From Macrothele yani (taxonomy: Eukaryota > Arthropoda > Arachnida > Araneae > Macrothelidae): a stretch of DNA of 64,000 nucleotides. The notes under the pieces were generated by a model. The model saw nothing but the letters and a program-made list of their open reading frames with translations. It was not told the DNA's origin and did no database searches. A program made the position numbers and the translations under genes. This document shows positions 21,110 through 32,395 of this stretch, one piece after another; position 1 is the first letter of the stretch, and the number at the start of each line of letters is the position of its first letter. Location of the stretch: positions 47,210,469 to 47,274,468 of the forward strand of contig CM076996.1 in NCBI GenBank assembly GCA_039090855.1, read 5' to 3'.

Positions 21110-22473
21110 CAGGGTGATACATTTAAACCAGTACCATGTGATTTACCTATAACTGTTTTATAAATAACAACAAAATCATACAGTAAGTTGAGAATTGTAC
21201 ATGTGGTATTGGAGAATCATTTTATCTAAGCAAATATTGGAATTGTCCTCCATTTTCTTGTAAACACAGTTGAACACGCCGCACCATATTCAGTGATGTC
21301 TCATGTAGAGTACGAGCAGTAACATTGCCAATTTCAGTCGTGATTGTTTTACGCAATGCATCCAATATTTTTGTATGGGTTTTGTAAACTCTATCCTTTA
21401 AGTAGCCCTATAAAAAAAAGTCAGGGGAAGTTAAGTCCGGAGATCGGGGGAGACCATATGTTTTTTTGAAATTAATCTGTCATCAAAGAAGCTGGTTATG
21501 AGTTCCATTGAGGCTTTCGATGTGTGACACGTAGCGCCGTCCTGCTGAAAGTAGCCCTCTGTCAATTCAATGCCATTAAGTTGTTCCACAAATTCATTGA
21601 ATATGCGGCAACAAACGTTAGTGTTGACAGTCTCAGAGAAAAAAATGGGGCCAATAATTTTCGTAGACGAAACCGCACACCATACACCAACCTTTTGTGA
21701 ATGCATCGGTGTTTCACACATAACGTGTGGGTTTTGGGCGGCCCAGTATCTGCTGTTTTGCGAATTGACGTAGCCTGACAGATGAAATCAGGCTTCATCC
21801 GTAAACCATGTGATGGAGAGAATATTAGATCGCAAATTAAGAAAATTTTGAAACCATTTGCAGTAACTTACTCTCTTTTCCTTGTCCGGTTCCTGCAACT
21901 GATGGATTACGTGCACTTTAAATGGTCGAATATTCGCTTTTTTTGCTGCCCTTTGACAAGTTCCGTATGAATATCCTGTCTGTTGGCTTAATCTGCGCAA
22001 CGATCTCGTCGGAGATTGAAGTAAACGTTGCCGAACATCGTCCACTCGCGTTTGGGGCATCGGAGGGTGATGTCTACCGCTACCGTTGAGAAGAGAACCG
22101 GTTTGCTCCAGTTTTTTTTTTTTTTTTTTGCCATCAACAGGATTGTTGACTTGCTTGGCACTCGACTTGCTTGGTACCTCTCTTCGAAATGCTCGTTGCG
22201 TTTTGATGACAGAATCGGTTACCCAATACGATTTCACTAAAAAACAGGCTCTGGAACAGAGTACTGCATGTTTCTGAAGGCACGCAAGTGAATGACAACG
22301 CAACAACAAACAAATCACGAGCTGAGTTACAGTTACGGTTAAGAATCTTCTTCACGGTGGCGGTTTTCATTCTCCAGGAGTTGCTGCTTCTGTTGAAAAA
22401 AGAAGTTCCTTGCGCGACCCCTTGCAAAAAATGTAAGGTTTTTTCAGGGTACTGGTTTAAATGGATCACCCTG
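21110..22473 (-). mobile_element. mariner-like element inside Copia pol
   Basis: TIRs CAGGGTGATACATTTAAACC and, at the right end, CAGGGTGATCCATTTAAACC (read inward), nearly identical over 26 bp and flanked by TA. 1364 bp. The terminal CAGGGTG is shared with the elements at 4427 and 59955. Confidence 0.92.
21222..22318 (-). pseudogene. mariner-like (IS630-Tc1-mariner) transposase pseudogene
   Basis: N-terminal region with RSLRRLSQQTGYSYGTCQRA (HTH) and VIHQLQEPDKEKRVSYC. The first Asp is in WFTDEA. The next codon, normally Trp, is TGA at 21788-21790. The frame then continues FHLSGYVN, VGVWCAVSSTKIIGPIFF and GYFQQDGATCHT (second Asp). A frameshift in an A-rich run comes before RSPDLTSPDFFL, and a second Trp-to-TAG stop follows. 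The C-terminus FQYLLR ends at 21222. Only a few lesions, so this is a moderately recent copy. Confidence 0.9.
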
Positions 22474-22877
22474 TACTTTGTTACTTGACGTTTATCATTA
22501 CATTGAGTCTTGAAGATCCATTTGCTTCCTATAGCTTTCTTTCCATTTAGTAACTCTGTTAGTGACCAAGTATTATTTGCTTTTAGAGACTTTATTTCTT
22601 CTTTCATTGCATTTTGCCATTTTGTTCTCTCTCTTTCTGGAAGATCTTGTATTTCACTTAGAGATTTTGGATCTGAGTTAGAAGTTTGGTTTGTTTTTGC
22701 TTTAAATCCAAGTCGTTCTGGTGGAACTCTTTTATTTGAACGCTCAGAAACTCTAGGTAAATTAATGTTTATACATTCTTCAGTTTCTTGCTCTTCTGAA
22801 ATTTCTTCAATGCTTTCTTCTTGTTGTCTTCTGTATTTCATGTTCAATATCTGCACTTTCTGAATAATTCAGACGTC

Positions 22878-24204
22878 TTAATTGAAGAAATCTCCGTGTT
22901 CTTCAGTTTCTCCTTTTTCTTTGTTAAATTGATTTTCAAAGAATTTTACCGATCTTGGCACGACAACGTTTCTTCCTCCAACGTAAACTCGATATCTCTT
23001 TGGTCTAAAATCATAACCGATGAATGTACCTTCAACTGCTTTGTCATCTAATTTCCTTCTTTTCTGTTTATGAATGTAGTAGTAGATTTTACATCCAAAC
23101 ACTCTTCAATGATTGATATTTGGTCTTACTCCATTCCACAACTCATACGGAGTTTTGTTACTTGCTTTAGTGACTAATCTATTTTGCAAATACGTTGCTG
23201 TTAGCACTGCTTCTCCCCAATATGCTTTTGGTAAATTTGCATTAATTAGCATTGCTTTGCACATTTCAACTAACGATCGATTTTTTTCTTTCGGCTACTC
23301 CATTTTGAGCTGGTGAATACACTATAGAAGTTTGATGAACAATACCTTCTGTTGTTAAATACTCTTCAACGTCTTTACTGCAGTATTCTAGGCCATTATC
23401 TGTTCTCAAAATTTTTACTTCTTTATTAAATTTATTTGTAGTAGAACTAACAAATTCTTTCAACTTTGCCAATACTTCATCTTTTCTACTTATTACATAT
23501 ACTGTTGCATATCTACTGATATCATCTATAAAAGACAGGAAATGTCTTTTTCTTCCCAAGCTTTCAACTTCAAAAAGCTCACATACATCTGAGTGTATTA
23601 GTTCTAACGGTTCTTTCGCTCTGTAAGATGCCTGTTTCGGGTATGGTTTCTCTGTAAGTTTCGTTCTAGTGCATGAATCGCAATTAAAACTATGCTTACA
23701 ATCATTTATTTTCATACCTTTAGCTAAATTTTGATTTGCCATTTCTTTAATTACTTCAATACTTCTGTGACCTAATCTGAGATGCCATTTATAAATGCAG
23801 TTTTCATTTTTACACATATTATTTCCCAATTGTGTTACGCAGTTTGTAACTTGTTTATCTTTATCTTTAACACCGATGAGTTCAAATAAACCATCTGTGA
23901 CAATGGCATTTGCAACTATGGTTTGATCTTTGTTTATAGTGCAAGTATTTCCTTCAAATAGTACTGTAAAGCCTATACTAGCAATCACTTTAACTGATAA
24001 GAGATTTCCAACTAAGTCTGAGACATGCAAAACATTTGATAGACTAAGGGTATGAACATTTCCCTCTAGAGTTTTCACTAGTACCTTACCTTCTTCAAAA
24101 CCTTTTGACTTCACATTTTCATTTGATTTTTCTGTAATTCTATAAAATACTTTTATGTCACTACACACATGGCTAGTTGCTCCTGAATCTACAATCCAAG
24201 ACAT
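22878..24204 (-). pseudogene. Copia pol, protease-integrase part
   Basis: Begins with the aspartic protease motif WIVDSGATSHVCSD. It continues into the GAG-pre-integrase zinc finger (WHLRLGH ... CDSC) and the integrase core: HSDVCELF (Asp), LRTDNGLEY (Asp), and AQNGVAERK (Glu). A frameshift follows AERK at about 23270. The rest, ANLPKAYWGEAVLTATYL and a conserved VFGCKIYYYIHKQKRRKLD block, runs in other frames to about 22878. Integrase would insert the cDNA copy, and protease would cut the polyprotein. Confidence 0.9.
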
Positions 24205-24329
24205 TGAATTGTTTTGTCATACTAATGCTCTTTGTGCATCATCCTTTGTTATATCAAGTTTTGCATCTTTGTTTGTAATGCTAGCACAAACATCGTTCTC
24301 CACATTTTCATTTTTGCTACATATGTTCA

Positions 24330-25145
24330 ACTTGTGTGGCAGGTTGTTATTACTTTGTACTTTACCGTTATAAATCGGCTGCATAGGAGTAAACTTTGTT
24401 TTACCTTTGTGAATATTGCTATGCTTAATATTAGCATTCAGATGCCAACACTCATTTCTAACATGATTTGACTTGTGACAATAAGTACAATATCTTTTGC
24501 CTTTAAATTAGTGACAGCAAAAGTGTTCCTTGTTTTATAAACTGAAAATTGTGTTTCAGAGTGTGTAACTGACCCCTCCTTAATATGCATCCTTCTCTCA
24601 TACTCGTTAATTGATTTAGATTTCACATAATCCAGTGATAGTTCCTCTTCATTTTTGCTTTCCAGAGCTGTTATTAATGTACTATAACTTTGTGGCATAC
24701 TACACAACAAAATTGCTACCATATGGGTTTCTTTTATTTGTTCCCCAATATTGTTTAACTTCTCTCCCAGTTCGCTTACTTCTTTAATGTGTGATTGCAT
24801 TGGAATCGATTCAGTGTATTTTATACTGTACAATTTTCCTAACAAATACAGTTTACTGGATAAATTGGTTCTTTCATGTACTCGTCTGAGTTTGTTCCAG
24901 GTATCCTTTGCACTGGTCTCGTGTAACACGTGATACAATTGTGAATCACCGATATACAAACAAATTAATGTTCTGCATTGCCTATCCTTTTTAACACATG
25001 TTTCATCTACAGTTTGTGGTTTGGGTTCAAACACTACATCACTTAGGTTTTCTCTGATTAACAACATTTACATCCTAAATTTCCACGTTGCATAGCTAGT
25101 TTCTGTCAGTTTTTCTATGTAAACATATTCTTTCGACATCGTCAT
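24330..25145 (-). pseudogene. Copia gag with zinc knuckle, broken
   Basis: The probable start ATG is at 25143-25145 (YVYIEKLTETSYATWKFRM), immediately cut by a TAA at 25068-25070. The UBN2/gag-type region follows: LYHVLHETSAKDTWNKL and LLCSMPQSYSTLITAL. A frameshift near 24500 precedes the nucleic-acid-binding CCHC knuckle YCTYCHKSNHVRNECW. It would form the RNA-packaging particle. Confidence 0.88.
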
Positions 25146-25249
25146 TTTGCTGACTATTTTGCCTTGGGCTTAGTACTTGTGCCTTTTCTTTTCACTTATT
25201 TCCGAAGCTGCGATATGAAACTAGTCTTCAGTCTCATAATCAAAAATAA

Positions 25250-25787
25250 TGATGCTGTTAGTTAAAAAACTAAGAAATGATTTGCAACGGTAACTATGCT
25301 CATAATCGACAGACTATTCAAATGAAAATTTACCGTTATTTATTCTTGACTAAACACACAACTAAGACGCTAATGATGGTTCACGGATATATAATAAACA
25401 TAGAATGAATGAGTTATTAAACAATAATGACACCGTGCTTTAAGGTTATTTTGTCTGTTTTAAACAGTCTTACCATGATTAATATTCCTTTTAGGAGTTC
25501 ACATAACACACAGCTTATTCCAGCGATATTCCTTTTAGGTCATCATAATTCGTGTACTCTTTTAGAGCAGTTTCGTAAGAACAACAACACAGCGTATTCA
25601 CACACAGCGAAGGGACGCCATCTCTCCTTCTCAATTGTCCAGGGTCGGGATCCCATAATTCTTTGCAACGCGCCGCTGATTGTTCTGTTCTGCATACTCG
25701 CAACTGAAATTCGCAAACGTAAACAAACTTGCAGCAGGTGTTCGATGAAAATAAAAAGAAACGAGCAAAGGACGCTAACATCCAACA
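25250..25787 (-). repeat. Copia 5' LTR
   Basis: 538-bp LTR, TG...CA, paired with 19838-20372. Just downstream on the minus strand is GATTATGAGACTGA, which could be a degenerate primer-binding site for an initiator-Met tRNA fragment, as in Drosophila copia. That is a weak inference. Confidence 0.9.
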
Positions 25788-25792
25788 CATCA

Positions 25793-26342
25793 CGTAGACG
25801 GCAGAGCGCGGTTACGCCGATTACCAACGGAAGCTATGGCAACTAGATGCACTATTGGGCGGAAACAGGCCGGCGGCGGCGTTATGCTGTGGGCAATGTT
25901 TTCTTTGGGTACTGTAGGCCCAATTTTCCCAATAGCACCATCCCTGACAACTGTCAGGTATCTGAACACCGTTGCGGATCAAGTTCGCCCATTCATGGCA
26001 ACTGTGTTCCCTGCTGGTGATGGCCATTGCCAACAGAATAATGCGCCATGCCACGCTGTCAGAATAGTCAAGGAGTGGTTCGAGGAACATGCTGGTGACT
26101 TTCTGTTAATGCACTGGCCTCCAAATTCACCTGCCATGAACCCAATCAAACATTTGTGGTTCGACTTGGAAAAGTGTGTTCGCGCTAAATCACCATTACT
26201 CTGAAATGTACGGGGACTGGAGGACCTGCTGTTGACATTATGGTACCAGATACGCCAGGACACCTATCGCTACCTCATCGAATCGATGCCTCACCGAGTG
26301 ACTGCTGTTTTGCGAGATAAAGTATATCCTACAGCTTATTAG
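25793..26342 (+). pseudogene. Tc1-like transposase, 3' part
   Basis: Continuation of the transposase begun at 19351, after the Copia insertion: VDGRARLRRLPTEAM, GGGVMLWAMFSLGTVGP, then CQQNNAPCHAVRIVKEWFEE and PNSPAMNPIKHLWFDLE. Two catalytic residues are changed: the second Asp is Asn (QQNNAP) and the third Glu is Lys (NPIKH). A TGA lies after KSPLL. The C-terminus ESMPHRVTAVL ends at 26340-26342. Confidence 0.9.
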
Positions 26343-26427
26343 GTAGGTGGTCGCTTATTAAGTAGGTAGTCATAATGTAACGGCTCATCGATGTACTGTA
26401 TATGTTATTATAATATATTATTAGTTC

Positions 26428-26645
26428 CTTTTTTTTTTATTGGAGGTTTAAGGACCACCGTGAGCAACTCAGGGGGCTATAAGCAGTCACCCGTCCCAAA
26501 TTTAGGGCCACTGACTCCAGGGAAAGGAGAGTGCCAGTGCCGTAAGACAAAGACAACATCCATGCCTCAGGGGGACTCGAACGCGGACCCTTCTCGGACG
26601 AACGGCCAGAAGCCAGCGCTTAGACCACTGCGCCACCGGGGCGGC
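26428..26645 (-). repeat. SINE-A copy with 11-bp TSD
   Basis: Full-length copy in reverse: poly-T tail first, tRNA-like head last (boxes near 26578 and 26625). ATTATTAGTTC flanks it at 26417-26427 and 26646-26656, showing target-primed reverse-transcription insertion. Confidence 0.9.
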
Positions 26646-26810
26646 ATTATTAGTTCAATGCGGAGAAAAAATATTTATACTCGCGGTTTAATTAGTTGAT
26701 TGCGAATGACAATTTGATGATACTGTTTCACACTGTTTTTTAATAACATAAGAAGATAATCAAAATCGCAGTAATTAATAATATCAGAAGTTCAGTGTTC
26801 TATCTTGTTC

Positions 26811-27013
26811 GAGGGGGAGGGTTGATGACCGTCGTGAGAAGCTCTAAGGCCTATAAGCAGTAGCCCGTCTTTAATTACGGGCGTCACTGGCTCCAGAGAA
26901 GGAAGAGAGCCAGTGTCGTAAGACTAACACACGACTTAAGCCTCACTCGGGCTTCGAACCCGGTCTTCCTACGCCGAATGATCAGAAGCTAGCGCTTAGA
27001 CCACTGCGCCATA
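26811..27013 (-). repeat. SINE-A copy, older
   Basis: Reverse-oriented diverged copy. The B box survives as GGTTCGAAGCC (reverse complement of 26948-26970). No clear duplication was found. Confidence 0.8.
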
Positions 27014-28535
27014 GTACATGTTTGCTTCCCTCAAATTTAAAAGTTCATGTTATACGGGATTTTGTTTTCCACTGAGATACATAACAAAATCTTATTTAAA
27101 GAAGTAAGAAATATACTTGGAAGTCACTTTCAAAGACTTTAAAAATCAAAGGGATTCTGTATGTTCTCTCTGTAAGCTGATGTGCTTGAAAAGTCTTCAT
27201 ACGGTATAGACACTGCAGTCAATATTCTGTGTACGTCACCAAACAAGCATAGCGCTCGAATGCAATTTAAGTAGATATAATATTTTCCAGAAATAGAGCA
27301 CAGTGCAACAGCATATACCTTCTGGTTCTTTTCCTGGTTTTCCTTTTTTGTTCGTTTAGTTCTTTTAAGTGCTTTACTTTCGTATTCATCCGCGTCAATA
27401 CTGTTTCTCCCGAACATAAATTCTTCTGGTACTGACACTTCGAAAGATTCCTTGCTTCAGCTACAGTGGTTCACCCTTTTCTTATCCCTGAGGCTTTTCT
27501 TTCGTAGCTGATGCGATACGAATTGCTTGTTGTATCGCTTTTAAAGCCGCTTCTCCGAATTCCCCATAATGTAGTATCTCTGACAGTCGAGAAATATGTA
27601 CAATTTGGATTGTGTGGCCAAAGACCTCACTTACATATTTTTAATAAATACGATCAAATTGACCTTCGACAGAGGGCCAGAGCAACCTTTTCTTATCTGA
27701 AGGAGGAGCAGGAGAGAGGGGGAGGGGGCAAGTCTACAAATCATGTCCCTTTGATTTTAAAAGTTGTTTGCAAGTTTTACTTTCTCCAAGTCTAGAAATT
27801 GTATCCCTTCGATTTCAAAAGTTGTTCGCACGTTTTACTTTCTCATACCACCGCAATAAGAAAGTATTATATGATCGTTCAAAAATTTCTGTTCCGGTTT
27901 TTGACATATTTTTATTAAAAATGAGAAAATTTGATATATAAGGCCAGTAAACATCAATTAAAACGTTAAAGTTATGTGAGCGCCAACAACACAGTATTCC
28001 GCAGAAACGTAGAATAACAAATGAACCAGCACGGAATGCATGAGTGTGACATAGTGAACAGAACAACAGGAAGATGCTTTCGGAGCACAACTTAGGGAAA
28101 ATTCCATTTGAGGTTAAATGCTTAGAAGGTCTTTCTGCTACAAGCACAGATGACCAATTAGCTCTTCATCCCTATGGCGTACTCGGAAAGGGCACGGAGA
28201 TTACGCATATCACAATATTGTTTCTTGTGACTCTCTGGGCTATTAAGGACAATTAATTTCTTTCATACATATGAGGGGCCACATCTCACAGAGTAGGTTA
28301 CTCTGTACTTGGTTAGCTGCACAAAATATTGCATGAGGCTAACTTTAAAAAAGATATGACTGAAGTGTGTAATTTTATTTTTCAGTTACAATTCTCGGTA
28401 AATTTAATCACACTTTGTGGATTTCTACACTGGTCACTAAAAGTTTATTGCGGTTTCGAATGAAAAACGTGGTGATATGTTACTTTAGCGACTACTGGGT
28501 AGCTACGTCCTATGTATATTAGCATCATGACAACA
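27014..28535. other. no gene seen; 58-bp tandem duplication
   Basis: 27730-27787 and 27788-27845 are two adjacent ~58-bp copies (AAGTCTAC.../AAGTCTAG...), clearly diverged. A 99-aa minus-strand ORF at 27139-27438 (KALKRTKRTKKENQEKNQK) has no recognisable domain. Confidence 0.45.
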
Positions 28536-28549
28536 TAGCACGAGGCGTG

Positions 28550-28979
28550 GGAGCCGCGGATGGCTTAGTGGTTAGTGTTTCAGATTATCGATGCTGGGTC
28601 CCCAGGTTCTAGCCTGGGCTGATCTTTCAGAGATGGTGTGATTTACTAACAATCGCTGAATATCCGCCGTGCATCGGACGAGCACGTAAAGTGACGGCCC
28701 CCAGGCTGGACCCACTGGTTAAATGGGTATCCTTTCCTATGTCCTCCCCGGAAATTATCTCACCCATCTATGTGCAATATCGTACTTGTACGGTGGCGCC
28801 ATCTACTGTACTCTAATCTCACTACAAACTGTTCTGTCAAAGTCGCTAGACTTGCTCTCATTCCTTCCGTTTCTGTGTCCTGCCCAAAAGGCGATCTCGC
28901 TGTAGGTGGCTGGGACCTAAACTCTACTCCCTGTGGACGGAAGTCCTACATGAAAATGACAAATGCTCTCATGGCAAGC
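28550..28979 (+). repeat. tRNA-derived retroposon (SINE-C), 14-bp TSD
   Basis: A tRNA-like head has GATGGCTTAGTGGTTAG as A box and GGTTCTAGCCT as B box. A ~360-bp unrelated body follows. TAGCACGAGGCGTG at 28536-28549 and 28980-28993 is an exact target-site duplication, which fixes both ends. There is no poly-A tail; the 3' end is CTCTCATGGCAAGC. The body carries a CTCF-like 13/14 match on the minus strand at 28796-28809. Confidence 0.85.
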
Positions 28980-28993
28980 TAGCACGAGGCGTG

Positions 28994-29392
28994 CGAGCCC
29001 CGATAAAAAATACCCTGAGAGAAGTGGAAAACGTTTCGTTTCACCGCTTGGTTTAGGAGCAGAGTAGCAGAATGTAGACGTACGCCGTACCCGGATAGTT
29101 TCCAAATTATTAGCAGGTTTTGTAAATAGTTTTTGCTTGTATATTAAAAAAAATTACAGCAATTAAAACACTTACTCAAGGCTTTACTCAGATTGATATA
29201 CTTAATTCTATTTTAACTTGAACTTTTAATTATTTTTCACATCTTTTGAGTTCTTTTGTTTGTGCAGACATTTCTAGCCTCTAGATTTTATCAAGGCCTG
29301 TTTCTCATTGTATAAGAACTGTATCAAAAGTTTCATTTGCACAGAAAGAATTCAAATTTTATTGCCAGGTTCCTCTTGCAGTTCCTTATGTA
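28994..29392. other. no gene seen
   Basis: A+T-rich spacer between the SINE-C insertion and the next Tc1 element. Confidence 0.4.
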
Positions 29393-30817
29393 CACTGCCG
29401 GAAAGTGAAAAAAGAACACCAAGAAGGAATTGGCGGACGATCATGAAATTTACATATGTAAATGGGGTCGAGTTTACGTAGGTGTGATATTAATTTCGGG
29501 ACCAACCGGTGAGCGCTTACGTCAAAGCACGGCATAATATGCAAATTATCGTCGGTGGTATTTAAGGAGTACGGCGAAGTGAATGTAATCAGTCGTCGGC
29601 GTACGGACACGTGCGAAGAGCCTGAAGAAGCTGCAATGCCTGGACATGGAAGACGTGTACGATTTCAGCAGTTATCGGAATTTGAGCGAGGTCGTCTAGT
29701 CTGACTCCGTGAGGCCGGGTGGTCGTATCGTCGTATTGCAGAGCGAATTGGACGGGAAGTATCGGTGGTGGTACGATGGTGGCGTAGATGGTCCGAGGAA
29801 CATTCCCACACGAGAGAACGTGGAACCGGGAGTCACAGACGGACTGATGAGCGATCGACGCATAAGAAGAGCGGCGTTGTCAAGCAGAACATCCACTGCG
29901 ACGCAAATCCGTGCTGCCGTTGCACCTGAGGTGACTGTGCGAACAATCCGCAACCGTCTATGGATGCAGGACTACGTGCACGTGTGACTCTGGCATGTGT
30001 ACCTCTGACTCCAGCCCACCGTCAGGAACGGCTGCAGTGGTGTCGCCAACGTCTGCACTGGAGAACGCAATGGCGATCTGTCGTATTCAGCGATGAAAGC
30101 AGATTCTGCTTGGGAGCCTCCGATGGCCGTATGCGTGTTCGCAGACGCACAGGGGAGCGTTTCCACCCTTCTTGCATCCGCCAGCGACACACAGGGCCTA
30201 CACCTGGTCTCCTGCTGTGGGGAACGATCAGCTATCACTCCCGTACGCAACTAGTGTTTGTACCGGGTACGTTAAACAGCACCTCCTACATCAACAACAT
30301 CACTCAGCCCGTTGTTGTGCCATTTATAAGGTCGGTTCATCGTGGTGTTTTCCAGCAAGAAAACGCACGCCCACACACGGCACGTGCAACGCAACATGCA
30401 CTTCAGGGTATGAGACAACTTCCATGGCCTGCACGTTCACCGGATTTGTCCTCCATTGAGCACGTGTGGGATTTTATGGGACAACGACTTATCCAGTCTT
30501 CACGGCCAGCCACGACCATCCCCGATTTAGGCGTCCAGGTTGAGGATGCTTGGAACTCAATACCCCAAACTTACATCCAACATCTGTACGACAGACTCCA
30601 TGCCAGAATTGCACAGTGTGGCGCAGTTCATGGCGGTTCAACCTCGTACTAACCATGTTACATGGAAATGTTATTTTTCAGTTTACCAGCAAATACAGCT
30701 GTATTTTGCCATAGTGTGTTGATCACGTTATCCTCTGTATTCCGTTATTATGCTGTATAAATTTCGTTGGTATCAGACGTCTCCTTCTTGGTGTTCTATT
30801 TTCACTTTCCGCCAGTG
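29393..30817 (+). mobile_element. Tc1-like element, CACTGCCGGAAAGTG family
   Basis: The left TIR CACTGCCGGAAAGTGAAAAA and the right TIR ending TTTTCACTTTCCGCCAGTG are flanked by TA. 1425 bp. The inner TIR segment ACACCAAGAAGGA is shared with the element at 52114. Confidence 0.9.
29636..30652 (+). pseudogene. Tc1-like transposase, nearly complete pseudogene
   Basis: From ATG 29636: QQLSEFERGRLV, a TAG at about 29700, then LREAGWSYRRIAERIGREVS (HTH). The middle part runs in frame 3 (STATQIRAAVAPEVTVRTIR). From 29960 the C-terminal two thirds are open for 230 aa: WRSVVFSDESRFCLG (first Asp), LLLWGTISYHS, FQQENARPHTARA, then RSPDLSSIEHVWD (Glu). The second catalytic Asp is replaced by Glu (QQEN). 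One stop, two frameshifts and this substitution make it inactive. Confidence 0.92.
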
Positions 30818-31227
30818 TATTTTGTAAGTTTACTATTTTTAATTAAATTGTTGAAAATGCTATTTATAATTTTTGAAGTTCATTATGGAACTGTTTTTCT
30901 GGATATACATTTTTTTCTTTAGTCTCTTGTTTTGATGAGGTTCATGGTCCAATATTTTAATATTTTACCGTAAAGGTCCTTTTCACACAAATTGCTGCGC
31001 ATTCAGTTGTAATGTACTTATTTTGTCCTAATTGGAATCTTTAATGTTCTAATAATTATTTTTTTATTAATTTTTCTTTAAAGTATCTCATTCTATTGTT
31101 ATCGTGATTCGCCGGTTTGCAGCAAGATTTCTGCTTCAATGGTTGTGTACGCAGATACATATTTTTTTACACAACTCTGTCTACGTGTTTGCTGAATGTA
31201 TTACCTTCAGTCTGGGATTAACCTGAA
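30818..31227. other. no gene seen
   Basis: A+T-rich spacer. No terminal repeat for the following relic could be identified here. Confidence 0.4.
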
Positions 31228-32195
31228 ATGATGTTCAGACGACGTTTAAGCATTGCAAACAGGAAGACGGCTGTTGGCGTGTTACGGGCAGGTGTACGAC
31301 AGATCGATGTTGCTGCTCCTGTAGGAGTTTCGCAAACTGTAGTAAGTCGGCCACACAAAAGATTTCTACGGCATGGAAATGTTGCAGATCGACCCAGGAG
31401 TGGTCGACCGAGGATAACCACCAGAAGGCAAGATCGATACCTGACAATAAGTCCTCAGAGAAAACCTGGTATCACCAGTGGCGAACTCTGGGAAAAACTT
31501 CGAACAGCTTCTGGTGTCACAGTATGTACTCAAACGGGTACGAAACCGTCTTCACAAGTACGAACTCACAGCAAGGAGGCCGCTGAGATGTACAGCATTG
31601 ACATCAACTCACCGCCGTCGAAGGTGTACCTGGGTCCAACAGTACATCCCATGGAATACAGAGTCGCACAATGTACTTTTCGCAGACGAATCCCATTTCG
31701 CTCTATATCCTGATACTCGAATAGACATGTGTGAAGGAGATCCGGCACACGAATGCAACCACGCTATCAGTTCTCGTTTGGGCAGGAGTTTGTTTTAATG
31801 GCCGTACTTCCTTGTACGTTTGTCAAGGCAACATTAATGCTTCCGTGTACCAAAACGAGATGATTTTGCGCATCGTGGCCTTGTTTCACCCTGCTATTGG
31901 ACATACATTCCGTTTTCTGGATGACAGTACTACCAGTTACCGTGCCTGGAGCTTGCTTCAAGAGCTGGCAAATCATGGGACTGAATTGTTACAGCTGCCT
32001 CCGAGGTCTCCTGGCCTTAATCCTATTGAAAACATTTGGGACGCTGTATAGCGACGTCTGGAGAACCACGTTCCATAGACCAGTACACTGGCAGACATCT
32101 GTAACGTATTAATAGTAACATGGGACCAGTTGCCCCGGATACTCATCAATAATGTCATTGCAAGTACGCCTCGTAAGGGCCAAGACGTTCTTTGA
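31228..32195 (+). pseudogene. Tc1-like transposase relic
   Basis: Distinct lineage. The N-terminal region is readable (RLSIANRKTAVGVLRAGVRQ and VGVSQTVVSRPHKRFLRHG, two HTH parts), with a GRPR-type linker, DRPRSGRPRITTRR. The frame then shifts to VRNRLHKYELTARRPL and VLFADESHFALYPD (first Asp), and later VLVWAGVCFNGRTSLY. The second Asp motif is degraded (FRFLDDSTTSYRAW). LPPRSPGLNPIENIWDAV keeps the Glu. It ends at 32195 after several frame breaks. I could not find its TIRs. Confidence 0.85.
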
Positions 32196-32395
32196 CACAG
32201 AGGTGGTGTTACCGGGTACAAGGGTCAAGAAGTGCGGACATTCTCCGAATTTACCATTTTGTCTATATTGCAGTGCTACTTTGTTGTGTGAAGAAATTGC
32301 ACAAAAAATTGCTTTTGTAAACGCACTCTTTATAGTTTGTACTACGTGCCCGCACTAATGTTATTTCAATGCGTGTTACTTGAGTCAGATACATA

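Larger units (their letters stand above)
20391..22856 (-). pseudogene. Copia pol, RT part, split by a mariner-like insertion
   Basis: Reverse transcriptase of the Copia type. Upstream piece: EEIKSLKANNTWSLTELLNG and SKWIFKTQ. After the insertion: [12 protein letters not shown], then DIASAYLNAKLNEEIYIKQP and YGLKQAAKAWN. The active-site box reads LYVDEILIN, so the usual second Asp of YVDD is Glu. LGEVKYYLGIEM follows. Almost all of RNase H is missing: the frame jumps from GLKEGF to the terminal NIADLMTKPLPHPAF. The insertion alone would destroy the gene. Confidence 0.9.
19838..25787 (-). mobile_element. Ty1/Copia LTR retrotransposon, broken and nested
   Basis: 5.95 kb from LTR to LTR on the minus strand, in the order LTR, gag, zinc knuckle, protease, integrase, RT, LTR. 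Protease-integrase-RT order is the Copia hallmark. It sits inside a Tc1 element and itself contains a mariner-like element (21110-22473); without that it is ~4.6 kb. Stops and frameshifts in gag and pol, a split RT and a missing RNase H region make it immobile. Confidence 0.92.
19203..26392 (+). mobile_element. Tc1-like element interrupted by a Copia element
   Basis: The left TIR CATCGATGAGCCATTACATT and the right TIR ending GTAACGGCTCATCGATG are flanked by TA. Removing the Copia insertion and its 5-bp duplication leaves ~1235 bp, a normal Tc1 length. The shorter element at 32396-33083 belongs to the same family. Confidence 0.9.

Noticed and set aside
25236..25249. Copia primer-binding site
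   Set aside because: GATTATGAGACTGA only loosely resembles an initiator-Met tRNA fragment; too weak for its own feature.
27139..27438. 99-aa minus-strand ORF as a host exon
   Set aside because: No domain, no clear splice sites, no supporting neighbour.
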